DNA of 64,000 bases from Rapana venosa (Eukaryota; Mollusca; Gastropoda; Neogastropoda; Muricidae), in contig CM054135.1 in the NCBI GenBank assembly GCA_028751875.1, positions 66,406,337 through 66,470,336 on the forward strand, given 5' to 3'. Below the pieces are notes generated by a model, which saw only the letters and a program-made list of their open reading frames with translations, was not told the DNA's origin and did no database searches. Below are positions 44,568 through 55,546 of the stretch, one piece after another; position 1 is the stretch's first letter, and each line of letters opens with the position of its first letter. A program made the position numbers and the translations under genes.

Positions 44568-45140
44568 CTCTCCTTTTATCATTTTGCTTATAGTTATAGT
44601 GTATCCTGATGAAGGATTCATATTTTATATTTTCAATACTTTATTGGGCTTGTCCGCTGTACTTAAGTTTAAATGAGTGCCCTATTTCAATATCTTATTG
44701 TTATATGTAACAAGTATATGTACCATTTGACAGTGTGTGGATGTTTATCTTTATGACTTATTGTGTTTGGTTGTTATTTTTCTTGGTTTTGTTGTTCTTT
44801 TGTTTGTTTTTCTCTTTTTTTCTTCTTTTGTTGATATGGTTTTTCTTTCTCTTTGTTTGTTTTGGTTGGGGTTTTTTTCGGTGGGGTGGGGGGTGTTTTT
44901 AGGGTTTTCTTTTATTTGTTCGGTTTTTTTGTGTTTTGTTTTGTTTTTGTTGGGGGGGGGGGGGGGGGCTGTTTTGAAAAGGGTTATTTCCCCTTGTTTC
45001 TACTGTGAGAGTGTATAAGTGTTGGGTTATTATTAAGATGTATCCCTATGGGCGGGGACTGGATGTAAAAAAGCACATGCGTGCTTTATTCATTATCCTT
45101 GAAATAAAAGAATATGTCTTTTGTCATTGTCATTGTCACT
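43346..45140. repeat. Microsatellite-rich insert splitting the CR1-like LINE
   Basis: About 1.8 kb of low-complexity DNA: CT tracts (43438-43502, 44488-44573), G/T-rich stretches with poly-G (43730-43770, 44953-44968), and CA (44167-44240). Parts are duplicated internally: 43350-43410 with 44690-44740, 43905-43980 with 45035-45115, 44035-44160 with 44300-44425. Each of the second pair holds a SINE family 1 tail fragment (GGGGACTGGATGTAAA) in plus orientation. All coding frames here are artefacts. Confidence 0.75.
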
Positions 45141-45552
45141 CTGCTGCAGATACCCTGTGCTTACGAATACCTTGATTCAACCAATCCACTGTGCAGTGTT
45201 GGCCGTCGCTCTTTCTCTACTTCTAGTTCATCAATCTGGAATGACCTTCCTCTCTCCTTTCGTGAAAAGCCTACTTACGACAGCTTTAAATCCAGCCTCA
45301 AAACATACCTATTTCAAACCTAAGATTTTTCCCTCTTGTTTCATCTCATATCTGTCCCTGCCTTAATAGCCAAAATTCATCACCCTGCTGAAATGTATAA
45401 CCTGTGTGTGTGTGTAATTTGAATTTGTTAAAATATTGTTAATCATTGTTGGTTGCATATGTAGGAGCGGATTGAATGCCAGCACTCAGATTTGTATTTG
45501 CAAGTTACAGCGCTATATAAATTCCATTTATTATTATTCATTTATTATTATA
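45141..45552 (+). pseudogene. CR1/L2-like LINE, 3' piece
   Basis: Starts with 'CTGCTGCAGATACCCTGTGC' (the AADTLC codons of the 31-kb copy). It continues with VGRRSFSTSSSSIWNDLPLS, FREKPTYDSFKSSLKTYL and a stop, then a 3' UTR ending 'CAGCGCTATATAAATTCC' plus (ATT)n. With the 43163 piece it forms one element. Confidence 0.85.
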
Positions 45553-45940
45553 CCTCTTAAACTTAGGAGTTGTATCACTTGTATGACATATTTAATTTCA
45601 ACAATAATTCTAGAGACTTCCTTGAAGTTTGGAGATTTTATAGCATACAATACCTATTTGGAGTCAACACAAAGCAAGATATGAAAGAAGGAAAATGGAA
45701 AATCAAAAATGTAGTTAAGAGCCATAAGAACTGCAATAATTCCAGCTGTAAATATTGAACTATGTTTACCAAGGTAGTACAGTTTCTCTATTTGAGTGCT
45801 GGTATGACAAATGCAGAACCTGTCATGATTTTCTAAAACTGATCCATCTGTATAAACTTTTAAGCAGTCAGCATACTGATTTTCAATATGCGACTGGACA
45901 TCTGCAACCATGTTTTTTGTGTTTTTTTTCATTAGTATAA
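45553..45940 (-). pseudogene. RNase H LINE, 5' half of the RNase H domain
   Basis: The minus strand has KVYTDGSVLEN with the first catalytic Asp, YYLGKHSSIFTAG, then LLCVDSK with the second Asp and, after a stop, VLYAIKSPNF and LLSLRGI. The Glu expected in the FTAE motif is replaced by Gly, so this copy is catalytically dead even apart from its stop codons. The domain resumes at 43145. Confidence 0.85.
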
Positions 45941-47330
45941 TTCTATATCAAAACGGGCTTTATTTATCTCCCGTGAAGGACATGGTAAAGCTTCTTTTTG
46001 TGTTTCCAAGTCATTTTGATAAAGTTAAGATTTTTGAAAGAGGTCTGATACATAAGTGCCAATGTGTGTGTGTGTGTGTGTTTGCGCATGGGTATATGTG
46101 TGCGGGTGTGCCCATTGCTGCACAATTCAATGACACAGCAATATCTAGATTGCGCGCATGCATGTGTGTGTGTGCGAGAGAGAGAGATGCAGTAATAACA
46201 GATTGCGTGTGTTTGTGTGTGTGTGTGTGTATTGTAGTGATGATTAGCACTTATGTGTCATTGTAGTGATAATTAGCACTTATATGTCATGCCTTCAGCA
46301 CCTGGGCTTTATCACAGTTATTGACTAAACTATTGATGCTGGGAGCAACAGCAAAGTGAGAGGCTGTGTGATTAGTGGCTTTCCCACTCATGGCATTCCA
46401 CTTTACAGCTTAGTCTTTAGTGATCAACTATGCCTTTCTGACTAGGAGGCTTGACTTGCACAGTCCTTATGTGCTGCAGCCCTGGGGGCTAGTTGGTCTT
46501 TGGAGAACATCTCCAACGCTGTCCTTATGGCTACTTGGCCAAGAGAGTAGGGATGTACTGTGGGCAAGGCATCTCCACTATAGTATAATAAAATTTCTAC
46601 CCATTTTCCAAAACAGCAGCTACTTCCTCTGCTATTTTGGAGGTCATTGTTGAACAGGACTGACAAATATATTTAATGTGTCATTGTGTGTTTGTGAGTT
46701 TTGTGTGTATGTGCATGCATGCAAGCATTTTTAGCATAGAGAGAAATATGTTGTTGTTGTTTTTTTATTTGTTCCAGGAATGAGGTGCGAATGAAGAACC
46801 AGGCTCTAAGTATCTCTCCACCCCCACCCCCCCCCTCCCCCTCAACCAACGCCCATTTAAAAAAAATTCATTTATAGATGCATTGATTATCATTTATATT
46901 CATACTCAGCATATATTTGAAGAATCATCTGGAACAAATGTATCCTGTAAAAGTACTGGTTGATTGTGTGGACAAATGTGACAAGTCTATTTTTTAGTAA
47001 CAAGAATGTAGACTATAGCACAAAAAAAAGAATATAATCCATTTTGTAAATATTACTGTACATTTCTATCCTTAGCTTGCTTGAGAAGTGTTCAGAATGT
47101 AAAGTGCTGTGTTCTCCTGCAAAACCTTTAGTCTGTCATGGCAAAAATGTCTTGTAATTTATAATGATAAGTCAGAAAAAGTAGTTATGTATATTGAGCT
47201 CTGAACACATAATTTTTCACATAGTAGAGGTCTTGGATTTTTTTCACCATTTATATGATTTAGAATGTGACAAATGCTGAAATTGTTCAGATGTTGTATT
47301 TTAAGTAACAGAGGTCAAATATCATTAAAA
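45940..47330. other. Gene-free stretch
   Basis: No gene is recognised. It contains (GT)n at 46063-46083 and 46205-46233, a 26-bp direct repeat TGTAGTGAT(G/A)ATTAGCACTTAT at 46235-46285, and poly-C at 46820-46845. Confidence 0.5.
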
Positions 47331-47771
47331 GGGTACAAGTGTGTGTGTAGGGTTCTTATACCTATTTAAATTTGTGCGTGTACACATTTGTGTAAGTGGT
47401 GAATATATTGTGTATTTGGCTATTTCTCCTTCTGTACCTCTATCTGGGTATGTGTGTGGATGGTAGAAGACTACAACCTGCAAGACCACCCTGAGGGCAC
47501 AAGAGGAGATGACACTCTGGAAGACACCTAAGACAACACCATGGTAAATGTAGAATATAATGCAAAATCTGAAGACAAATCATTGAATAGTTTCAAAGTT
47601 ATGGTCGTTTTTCATATGGCAGATCAGCATTCTCCCTTTTTTCCGCTGTGCAAATTGCATTAACTCCAGGTTTTTAACGTGGAATTTCTCCCATTTCGCT
47701 CGAGCAAACACCTCAGAAAAAAATAAGTGTGACTAATATAACTAGTATAAGCTGTCTTATTTTTTATTTAT

Positions 47772-47990
47772 TTATTCTTTTATATTGAGGATAATGGAAT
47801 AAGTATTCATGTGCTTCTTTACATCCTGTCCCTCTGTGTATGCAGTTTTGTAAATTTTGTCATGTTTCCACTGGCACACAATGGCCTACTCTTCCGAAAA
47901 GCGGAACAAGATTTAGTGTGTGTGCAAGATGTTCTGCATGCGTTTGAACACAGGGCCTCGATTTATAGTCTCATCCGAAGGACTAAACTG
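47772..47990 (-). mobile_element. SINE family 1 body, minus strand
   Basis: Tail complement 'TATTGAGGATAATGGAATAA', then CACTGGCACACAATGGCC, 'CCGAAAAGCGGAACAAGAT', and 'GATTTATAGTCTCATCCGAA'. No head. Confidence 0.85.
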
Positions 47991-47999
47991 AAAGAAGCT

Positions 48000-48440
48000 T
48001 TGTGCTTGTCTTTTTCATGTGTTCTGATGCTTCAAAGTTGGCACATCTTGCAGATTTGACATGTGTCAAATTGTGGTTTTTCCAAAGTTTGACACCCTAG
48101 TACATATCAGTCAAATACATTTGTGTCATGGAAGTGATTTATCTTAAGAATATATGTTATAAAGATTTAAAATACTCAGTTTCAACTGGGTGTGTATGTT
48201 GAGTACAATTTTAATGAGCTTCAAACTTGGATGATTTTAGAAATTGTCAAGCATACCCCATTTTTAAACAGCCATATCTCTGAAGTATGAAAGATAGAGA
48301 CTTCATTTTTGTTTTGTTTTTTAAGTTTGATCATTATCTTTATGATGATATAGGTTTTAAATACTAAAAGAAATAATCTAATTTTGGCTGCTGGTACCTA
48401 GTCAATGCTAAGGGTTTATCATTGATAAAAACAATTGAAT
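48000..48440. other. Gene-free stretch
   Basis: AT-rich, nothing recognised. Confidence 0.5.
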
Positions 48441-48712
48441 ATGATGATTGGATCTTGGCCTACATCAGTAATTTGCACTACACCCTGCATGACACCATAG
48501 AAGACGGCAGCCTGGAAGATGACACCCTGCAAGACAACAACCTGGTAGACTCCATAGAAGACGACAGCCCCTGGAAGATGACAGCTTTCAAGACTACAGC
48601 CTGCTGGAGACAATGGAAGAGGACAGCATGAAAGATGACACCCTGCAAGACTACAGCCTCCTGGACACAATAACAGACGACGCCTTGCAAGAGGACAGCC
48701 TAGAAGACTATC

Positions 48713-50070
48713 TATCTATCTATCTGTCCCGTAGTCTGACGACCGTGGGGGCACCCTCAAAGACTCAACAACCAGTTCCCTCCATTCCTCTCTCTGTTCT
48801 GCCTTTCTCAGGGTTTTGTTGAGTTCTAGGCCTGTCCATTCGCTGATGTTATCCTCCCAGCTCTTCCTTGGTCTGCCTCTTTTTCTTCCTCCTTGGACAG
48901 TGCCTTGTAAAACTGTCTTTGCAAGTCCTTTGGATCTTGTGACATGCCCATACCATTTAAGTTTACGCTTTTTCACGATCGTTAGAAGGTTCTCATAGGG
49001 TCCAATGGTTTGCTGGATTCTGTTATGCACGCTTTCGTTGCTTATGTGGTCTTTGTAGGAGATGCCAAGGAGTCTCCGAAAGCATCTCATCTCCACTGCC
49101 TGTACTCTTCTCTCCAAATCTGCTGTTAGGGTCCATGATTCACAGGCATACAGAAATATGGATATGACAAGGGAGCGCATTAGTCTGATCTTGAAGATAA
49201 GTGAGATATTTTTATCTCTCTAGATGGTGTTTAGTTTTGACAAAGCTGTTATTGTCTGTGCAGTCCTGCATACTACTTCTGGCTTGGATCCCTGGTCTGA
49301 TACAATGGCTCCCAGGTACTTGAAGCTTTGAACTGTTTCCAGCTTCTGGTCATTAACCCTGATTTCAGTGCTAATGCCGTTGGTGTTATTAGTCATCAGT
49401 TTGGTCTTCTCTGCACTGATTTCCATGCCGTATGTTTTGGAGGCCTTATTCAAGTGTTCTGTTAGGCTGGCAAGCTCTTTTTCTGATCCTGCTATTCCAT
49501 CAATGTCATCTGCGAAGCGGAGGTTTGTGATCGTTCTGCCACCAATGCTGACTGATCCTTCATGATGTTCCAGTGCATCAGCCATGATTCTCTCAAGGAA
49601 GATGTTGAAAAGAGTGGGTGAGAGTAGACAGCCCTGCCTTACTCCAACTGTTGTTCGAAACCATTCTCCAATGTTGTTGTTGTAGTACACTGCACTGGTG
49701 GCCTCGCTGTACAGCTGTTTGATGACTGATCAGGTTTGCATTGATGCTGTAAAAATTCGGGGTTCCCCACAAAGCTGCATGCCACCCCCTGTCAAAGGGC
49801 CTTTTTAAAAATCAAAAAATACGGGTAACGGTTTTTTTTAAAGTTGAAGTACCGTCACTTTAGAAACGGGGTTTGGGAATTTGTTCTTTGGGTGCGCCCC
49901 CCTGCCCCAAAACCTGCTTTTTCCCTCGCAATGATGGTCTCTGTTTGGGGTGGCTTCAGTTCTTTAAACGAAGGGCCCTTGCTTGGGGGGTTTAGGGAAG
50001 GCGATTGTGCGGTAATTAGGGCCAATTGTTGTAGTTTTCCTTTTTTGGGGAGGGTAAAGAGGGAGTAAAC
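48713..50070 (-). mobile_element. RTE-like LINE L3 inserted in array unit 0
   Basis: Minus orientation, 3' end at 48713 with a (GATA)n tail (TATCTATCTATC on the plus strand), 5' end at about 50065. The host unit reads AGAAGACTA before the insertion and GGAAGATA-CACCC-like sequence after it, consistent with a short target-site duplication blurred by errors. The 5' truncation point is at nearly the same place as in L2. Confidence 0.85.
48728..49735 (-). pseudogene. Reverse transcriptase of L3
   Basis: The minus strand from about 49690 carries TVGVRQGCLLSPTLFN, LRFADDIDG (catalytic), YGMEISAEKTK and FKYLGAIV. An in-frame TAG at about 49220 replaces the Trp of the NTIWRDKN motif of L2. After it the frame continues with FLYACESWTL, RRLLGISYKDHI, GHVTRSKGLAKTVLQG, and ends at SSDYGTDR plus stop, close to 48728. 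Upstream of 49735 the RT continues but is unreadable because of homopolymer errors. Apart from that, only one nonsense codon is seen, so the insertion is comparatively young. Confidence 0.85.
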
Positions 50071-50930
50071 TGAAAGGAAGATACCCCCTGCAAAAACCAT
50101 ATGAATGGAAAATTGGGAAAAGATAAGCCTGAAAGGGATGCCCCCTGCGTACCCCATAGAAAAAAAACCCCCCAAAGAACTTTTTTCCGCCCTAGGTACT
50201 TAAAATGCCGAGGTGGGGCCCGAGCAAGGGGAAAGCAAAATAGGTACTTTGGGAGAATGTATTTTGCTTTGTTTTTTGTTGTTGGGCAATCCACAGTTAA
50301 ATATTTTAGATTTTTCGGGAAGTTGAACTTTTTTTCACACAATATATCTAATTTTGACTAGCTGGAAAGTGCCCTTTTAAAGTAAGCATTTTGGAAAGGG
50401 GCCTTTTTTTTTTCTCAAAAAGAAGTTTTGCTAAAACCCAAACCCCCTACTATGGTTTTAGAAGATTATTGTTTTCCTTACTTTGGAGGTACAGGTAAAT
50501 TTGCAAAAGCGTTTTTCATTGCGGGAAAACAATTGAAATGAAAAATTGGTCTTTCCCCTTACACATTTAATTTTCAAAAAAAAAGGGAAGGTGGAAGGTT
50601 TGGGTTAAGACGTTTGCCCCAAACAAGTAAACGGTGGGTTGGGGGTTTTTTTTTCCCAGCCTTCCCCTTTTTTCCCCTTTTTTGGGCCCAAAAAAAAGGG
50701 AACTAAAATGTAAAAGCCCCTTGGGTTTAGACAAAAACCCGAGGCCCCCGTGTGCAAACGCAGAAAAAACATCTTGCGCACACTTTAAAAAATCTTTTTT
50801 CCGCTGTTGGGAAAGAGTAGGCAATTGTGGGGGCGGTGGGAACAGATGAAAAAATTTTAAAAAACCGCATCCCAAACGTAAAAAAAAAAAACCCTTTTTA
50901 AAAAAAAAAAAAATCTGAGCGCTTTGATTT
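49735..50930. other. Homopolymer-inflated low-quality stretch
   Basis: This stretch covers the 5' part of L3, the end of unit 0 and its SINE. Against neighbouring array units, short runs are lengthened and single bases changed: AAACCCC and TTTTTT runs replace ordinary sequence. At 50930 the sequence returns to normal without a change of repeat content, so the corruption is technical. Confidence 0.8.
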
Positions 50931-50985
50931 GTTGCTTTACAAGATTCAACGCTATATAAATTCCATACATTATTATTATTATGAT
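50585..50985 (+). mobile_element. Type B SINE with CR1-like LINE tail, unit 0
   Basis: The head remnant 'GGTTAAGACGTTTGCC' (within 50606-50622) and the body 'CATCTTGCGCACA' and 'GAGTAGGCAATTGTG' are followed after an A-rich stretch by 'CTGAGCGCTTTGATTTG', 'TTTACAAGATTCAACGC' and 'TATATAAATTCCATACATTA'. The last 55 or so bases match the 3' end of the CR1-like LINE at 30698-30765. Confidence 0.75.
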
Positions 50986-51087
50986 TAACTACGGCACCTG
51001 TCCATGTATGCTATAATTTAAAAAATTGTTTTAATCAGAATAGTGCGGTTAATTTGAACAGTTTTATTACCTGTTGAGTTGGAGGAA

Positions 51088-52595
51088 TGTTACAGGTGTG
51101 TGTGTAGGGTACTTATGCGTATTTAAATTTGTGCTTGTACGTGTTTGTGTAATTGTTGAATATATGGCTGTTTCTCCTTTTGTGTCTGTGTGTACGTATG
51201 TGTGTCTCAATCTGTGTATGTGTGTCCACCCTAGAAGACTACAGCCTGCAAGACTACAGCCTGCTGACCGCCATAGAAGACAGCATCCTGCAAGACTAAC
51301 ACCTTACACGGGTACAGCCTGCAAGACATGATAAAAGACGACAACCTGCAAGACGACACCGTGCCGGACACAAGAGAAGACGATACGCTGAAGACATCTA
51401 AGACAACACCATGTAAGATGACAGCCTGTAAGACTACAGTGTGCTCCATAGCATAAAAAGACATGATTGTGTAAAAGTACACCCTGCAAGACTCCACCCT
51501 GCATGACACCATAGAAGACGGCAGCCTGGAAGATGACACCCTGCAAGACAACAACCTGGTAGACCCCATAGAAGACGACAGCCCCTGGAAGATGACAGCT
51601 TTCAAGACTACAGCCTGCTGGAGACAATGGAAGAGGACAGCAATGAAAGATGACACCCATGCAAGACTACAGCCTCCTGGACACAATAACAGACGACGCC
51701 CTGCAAGAGGACAGCCTAGAAGACTACACCCTGCAAAACACCATATGAATGGACAGCTTGGAAGATGACAGCCTGCAAGACTGCACCCTGCTGTACACCA
51801 TAGAAAAGAGAACACCCTAAAGAACTGTTCCCGTCCTAGGTACTTCAATGCCTGAGGATGAGGCACGAGCAAGTGCAAGCATCCAATCAGGTACGTTGAG
51901 AATGTCATGTGCTGTTGTTGTGTTGTTGTTGGGCAATCCACAGCTTAATATTTGAAGTTTCAGAAGATGCGACTTTTCACACAATATATCAATATTGCTG
52001 GACTGAAGTGTTGTAAGTAAGAGTTGCTAGGCCTTTTTTCTCTAAGAAGCTTGCTTAACATAGGCGTCTTGGCTTAGAAGATTATTGTTTCTCTACATGG
52101 AGAGAAGAATGGTAAGTTTGTCATTGCTGAAAACAATTATGTGATGTTGGATGTTGCCCATCAGTATTTGCACAGTAAGAAGTGTAGATGTTAAGAGTTT
52201 CCTGCCAACAATAAACGTGGGGTTGTGGGTTTTGATTGCCAGCCCGCCCTTTTTTCCCTTACCAAAAATGAATAACTGAAAGCCTGGGAAGGCCTTAAGT
52301 AACAGGTTCCCGGGGGCCCTTGTTTTCAAAAAATCTTGCTTAAAACCATACTTATCGCTTTGAAAAAGTATGGTTTCTCCTGTGCTGGGAGGAACAGATG
52401 AAGCTTTTAAAAGCAATACAGGGAAATGTAAATGGATCATTACAAAACAAATCATCTGCACAGTGGATTTGTTGCTTACGATGATTCAACGCTTTGCTTC
52501 CAAAATTAAATTATTGTGGATTAATTGCCCTGCCATGCCTATTTTCCATTTGTTAAAGAATAGTGCGATTTAATTTGAACAGTTTTATACCGTCG
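51088..52595 (+). repeat. Array unit 1 (best-quality unit)
   Basis: The leader (51091-51232) ends in CCACCCTAG. The 15-bp block is at 51233-51830, the spacer at 51831-52190, and the SINE remnant from about 52190. Errors become frequent after about 52080. This is the reference unit for comparing the others. Confidence 0.9.
51233..51830 (+). repeat. 15-bp periodic block encoding an acidic pentapeptide repeat (degenerate)
   Basis: The repeat is roughly GACTACAGCCTGCAA with a GACGACACCCTGGAA variant, which reads D-(Y/D)-(S/T)-L-(Q/E) on the plus strand. The frame is kept for long stretches, but stops occur where CAA has become TAA (CTGTAAGAC) and where single bases are gained (AGCCCCTGG). Upstream is a pyrimidine/GT-rich stretch ending in CCACCCTAG, as at a splice acceptor. 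It may be the fossil of a repetitive coding exon or simply a minisatellite. The minus frame is open for 236 codons by chance of the same periodicity. Confidence 0.7.
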
Positions 52596-54042
52596 TTGGA
52601 AGGAATACATTGTGCGAGTACTTATGCGTTAAAATTTGTGCCGACTGTTTGTGATGTGAATATGATGGTAGGTCTCCTTTTGTTTTGTGTGTACATGTGA
52701 TGCAAATCTGTGTTAGAAAACCTAGAACGTAAGCCTGCAAAACAGCCTGTAACCCATAGAAGACAGCATCTGAGAAAACCCTGACCGGTACAGTGCATGA
52801 ATGATAAAAGATCAACTGCAATAACCGTTCCGAAAAAGAATTATTAGCTGAGAATCTAAGACAACACCTGTAAGTGACAGCCTGTAAAATACATTGTGCT
52901 TGTAAAAGCTATGTGTAAATACATGCAGACTCCACCCTGCATGAACATATGAAGAAGCCTGGAAGAGTGACCCGAAGAAAAACCTGTAGACCTAGAAGTG
53001 CAGCCCGGAAATGCAGTTTCAAGAATAGCTTGCTGGAGCATGGAAGATAAGATGAAAGATGACACCTGCAGACTACAGCCTCCTGGACACATTAAGACGA
53101 CGCCTGCGAGGATAGCCAGAAGACTACCTCAAATACACTGAAGGACAGTTGGAGACAGCCTAAGACTGACTGCTGTACACCATAGAAAGAACCCTAAAGA
53201 ACTGTTCCGTCCTAGGTACTTCAATGCCTGAGGATGAGCACAGCAAGTGCACGCATCAATCAGGTACGTTGAGCAATGTCATGTGTTTGATTGTTTGTTG
53301 TTGTTGGCAATCCACAGCTTAATATTCTGAGAGTTTTCAGGAAGAGCGTACTTTGTCACACAATAATCTAATATTGACTGAACGGAAAGTGTCTGTAAGT
53401 AAGCAGTTTGCGTAATGGCCTTTTTTTCTCTAAGAGCTTGCTATAACCATAGGCGACTATGGCTTTGAAAGCATGAACTACTGTTTCTCTTACATGGAGA
53501 GTCAGGTATGCTAAGCTTTGTCATTGCTGAAACAATGAATGTGATGATGGATTTTGCCTACATCAGTACTTTGCACAAGTAGAAGGTTTAGTAGCATGGT
53601 TACGAGTTTGCCTGCCAACAAGTAAACGTGAGGTTGTGGTTGATGCAGACTCGCCTTTCTGTCCAGTTTGACAAAAAATGGAATGACATGTCAAAAGTCC
53701 TTGGGATGAGACTATAAACCGAGTCCCGTGTGCGAATGCAGAAGACATCTTGCGCACACTGTTAAAAATCTTGAAAGAACCCAAAGACTGTTCCGAAAGA
53801 TCTAGGTACTAGTGGGGTGGGAACAGATGAACAATTTTAAAAACGCATACGTGAAAAAATAATCCATTTAAAAAAAAATATCTGAGCGCTTTAATTGTTG
53901 CTTTACAAGATTCAACGCTTATAAAATCATACTTATAATATATATTAATTACTGCACCGTCCATGATATGCTTAATTTAAAAATTGTTTTAATCAGGAAT
54001 TTTTCGGTTTAATTTGAACTTTATATACCTGTTGAGTTGGAG
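52596..54042 (+). repeat. Array unit 2
   Basis: Same order as unit 1 with many single-base losses. 15-bp block about 52727-53215, spacer to about 53580, SINE remnant 53580-53860, LINE tail about 53880-53945. Confidence 0.85.
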
Positions 54043-55546
54043 GATGTTAAGGTTGTTTCTCGGGTACATTAAGTATTTGAATTTGTGCTTGTAGTGTTTG
54101 TAAATTGTGATATATTGGCTGTTTCCCTTTTGTGTCTGTGGTACGATGTGTGTTCAATGTGTAAGTGTGTCCACCCTAGAAGATAAGCTGCAAGATTACA
54201 GCTCTGCTGACCGCCTAGAAGACTGGCATCCTGCTTGACACAACCTTACACGGGTAAGCCTGCAAGCATGATTAAAAGACAAACCTGCAAGACGACACCG
54301 TGCCGGACCATGAGAGAAGCGATACGCTGGAAACATAAGACAACACCATGTAAGATGAAGCTGTAAGTACTACAGTGTGCTCCATAGCATAAAAGACACC
54401 GATTGTGTAAAAACACACCCTGCAAGACTCACAAAGACACTAGGTAGACTGGCAGCTGGTAAGATGACACTGCAAGACAACATGGTAGACCATAGAAGAA
54501 CACCCCTGGAGATGACAGCTTTCAAGACTAAACCTGCTGAGACAAGGAAAGGACAGATGAAATGATGACACCTTGAAGCTACAGCCTCTGGACCAATAAC
54601 AGACGAGCCTGCAAGAGGACAGCTTAGAAATCTACACCTTGCAAAACACTATGAATGGACAGCTTGGAAGATGACAGCCTGCAAGTGCACCCTGCTGTAC
54701 ATGATAACACCCTAAAGAATGTGTTCCGTCCTAGGTACTATCAATGCCTGAGGATGAGGCCCGAGCAAGTGCAGCATCCAATCAGTACGTTGAATGTCAT
54801 AGAGCTTCGGTTGCTGTTGCTTGTGGGAATCACAGCTTAAATTCTAGAAGTTTTCGGAAGATGACGTACTTGTCACACGAATTAATCATATTGACTGAGA
54901 CTGGAAAGTGTACCTGAAGTAAGCAGTTTGCGTAATGGCCATTTTTTCTCTAAAGAAGATTGCTATAAACTATAGGCGCACTATGCTTTAGACGATATTG
55001 TCCCTTACATGGAGGTACAGGTAATGTAACGTTTGATCATGCTGAAAACATGAATGTGATGATTGGATGATTGACACTTCAGTAATTTGCACAAGTAAGG
55101 AAGGTGGTAGGATGGTTAAGACGATTGCCCCTCAAGTAAAACGGTCGAGGTGTATTGATTGCCAGCCTCGCCCTTTCTTCCCTAGTATGAACACTAAAAC
55201 ACATGGAATGAATGTAAAGTCTTGGGAGATGACTATAAACCAGGTCCCTGTGCAACCATGAAAACACTTGCGCACCGTAAAAATCTTTTTCCCATGCTTG
55301 AGGAGTAGGCTATAGTGAAGCAGTCAACAGATTGACAAATTTTAAAACGCTGTTCGTTGAATAATAGGCATCCAACATAAAAATCTCTGAGGTTTAGAAT
55401 GATGTGCTTTACAAGAATTACTAATATTACCAACTTATTAAGTTATGTTAAACTCAGCTGTCTTGTATGGCCTTATTTATCTAAAAATTGTTTAATCACA
55501 TAGGCGGTTTAATTTGAACAGTTTTATTACTGTTTTCTTGAGGATG
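54043..55546 (+). repeat. Array unit 3
   Basis: 15-bp block about 54175-54725, SINE remnant from about 55100, LINE tail poorly preserved near 55385-55440. Confidence 0.85.

Larger units (their letters stand above)
47330..51090 (+). repeat. Array unit 0, rearranged and interrupted
   Basis: The leader and a short piece of the 15-bp block (47464-47545) are followed by about 890 bp of other DNA including a SINE. Then a junction joins the late spacer ('CCTACATCAGTAATTTGCA', about 48456-48474) directly to the middle of a 15-bp block (48476-48713). L3 then interrupts it, and the unit resumes at about 50070 to its end. The final part is corrupted by homopolymer errors. Confidence 0.75.

Noticed and set aside
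47464..48713. Pentapeptide-repeat protein of the A(D/N)LXX family
   Set aside because: The period is five residues, but the central Leu/Phe and following Asp/Asn positions do not match the family pattern.
51231..51941. 236-codon minus-strand open frame rich in Cys, Leu and Val
   Set aside because: It is the antisense of the 15-bp periodic block. Its length follows from the period of five codons, and it is broken in other units.
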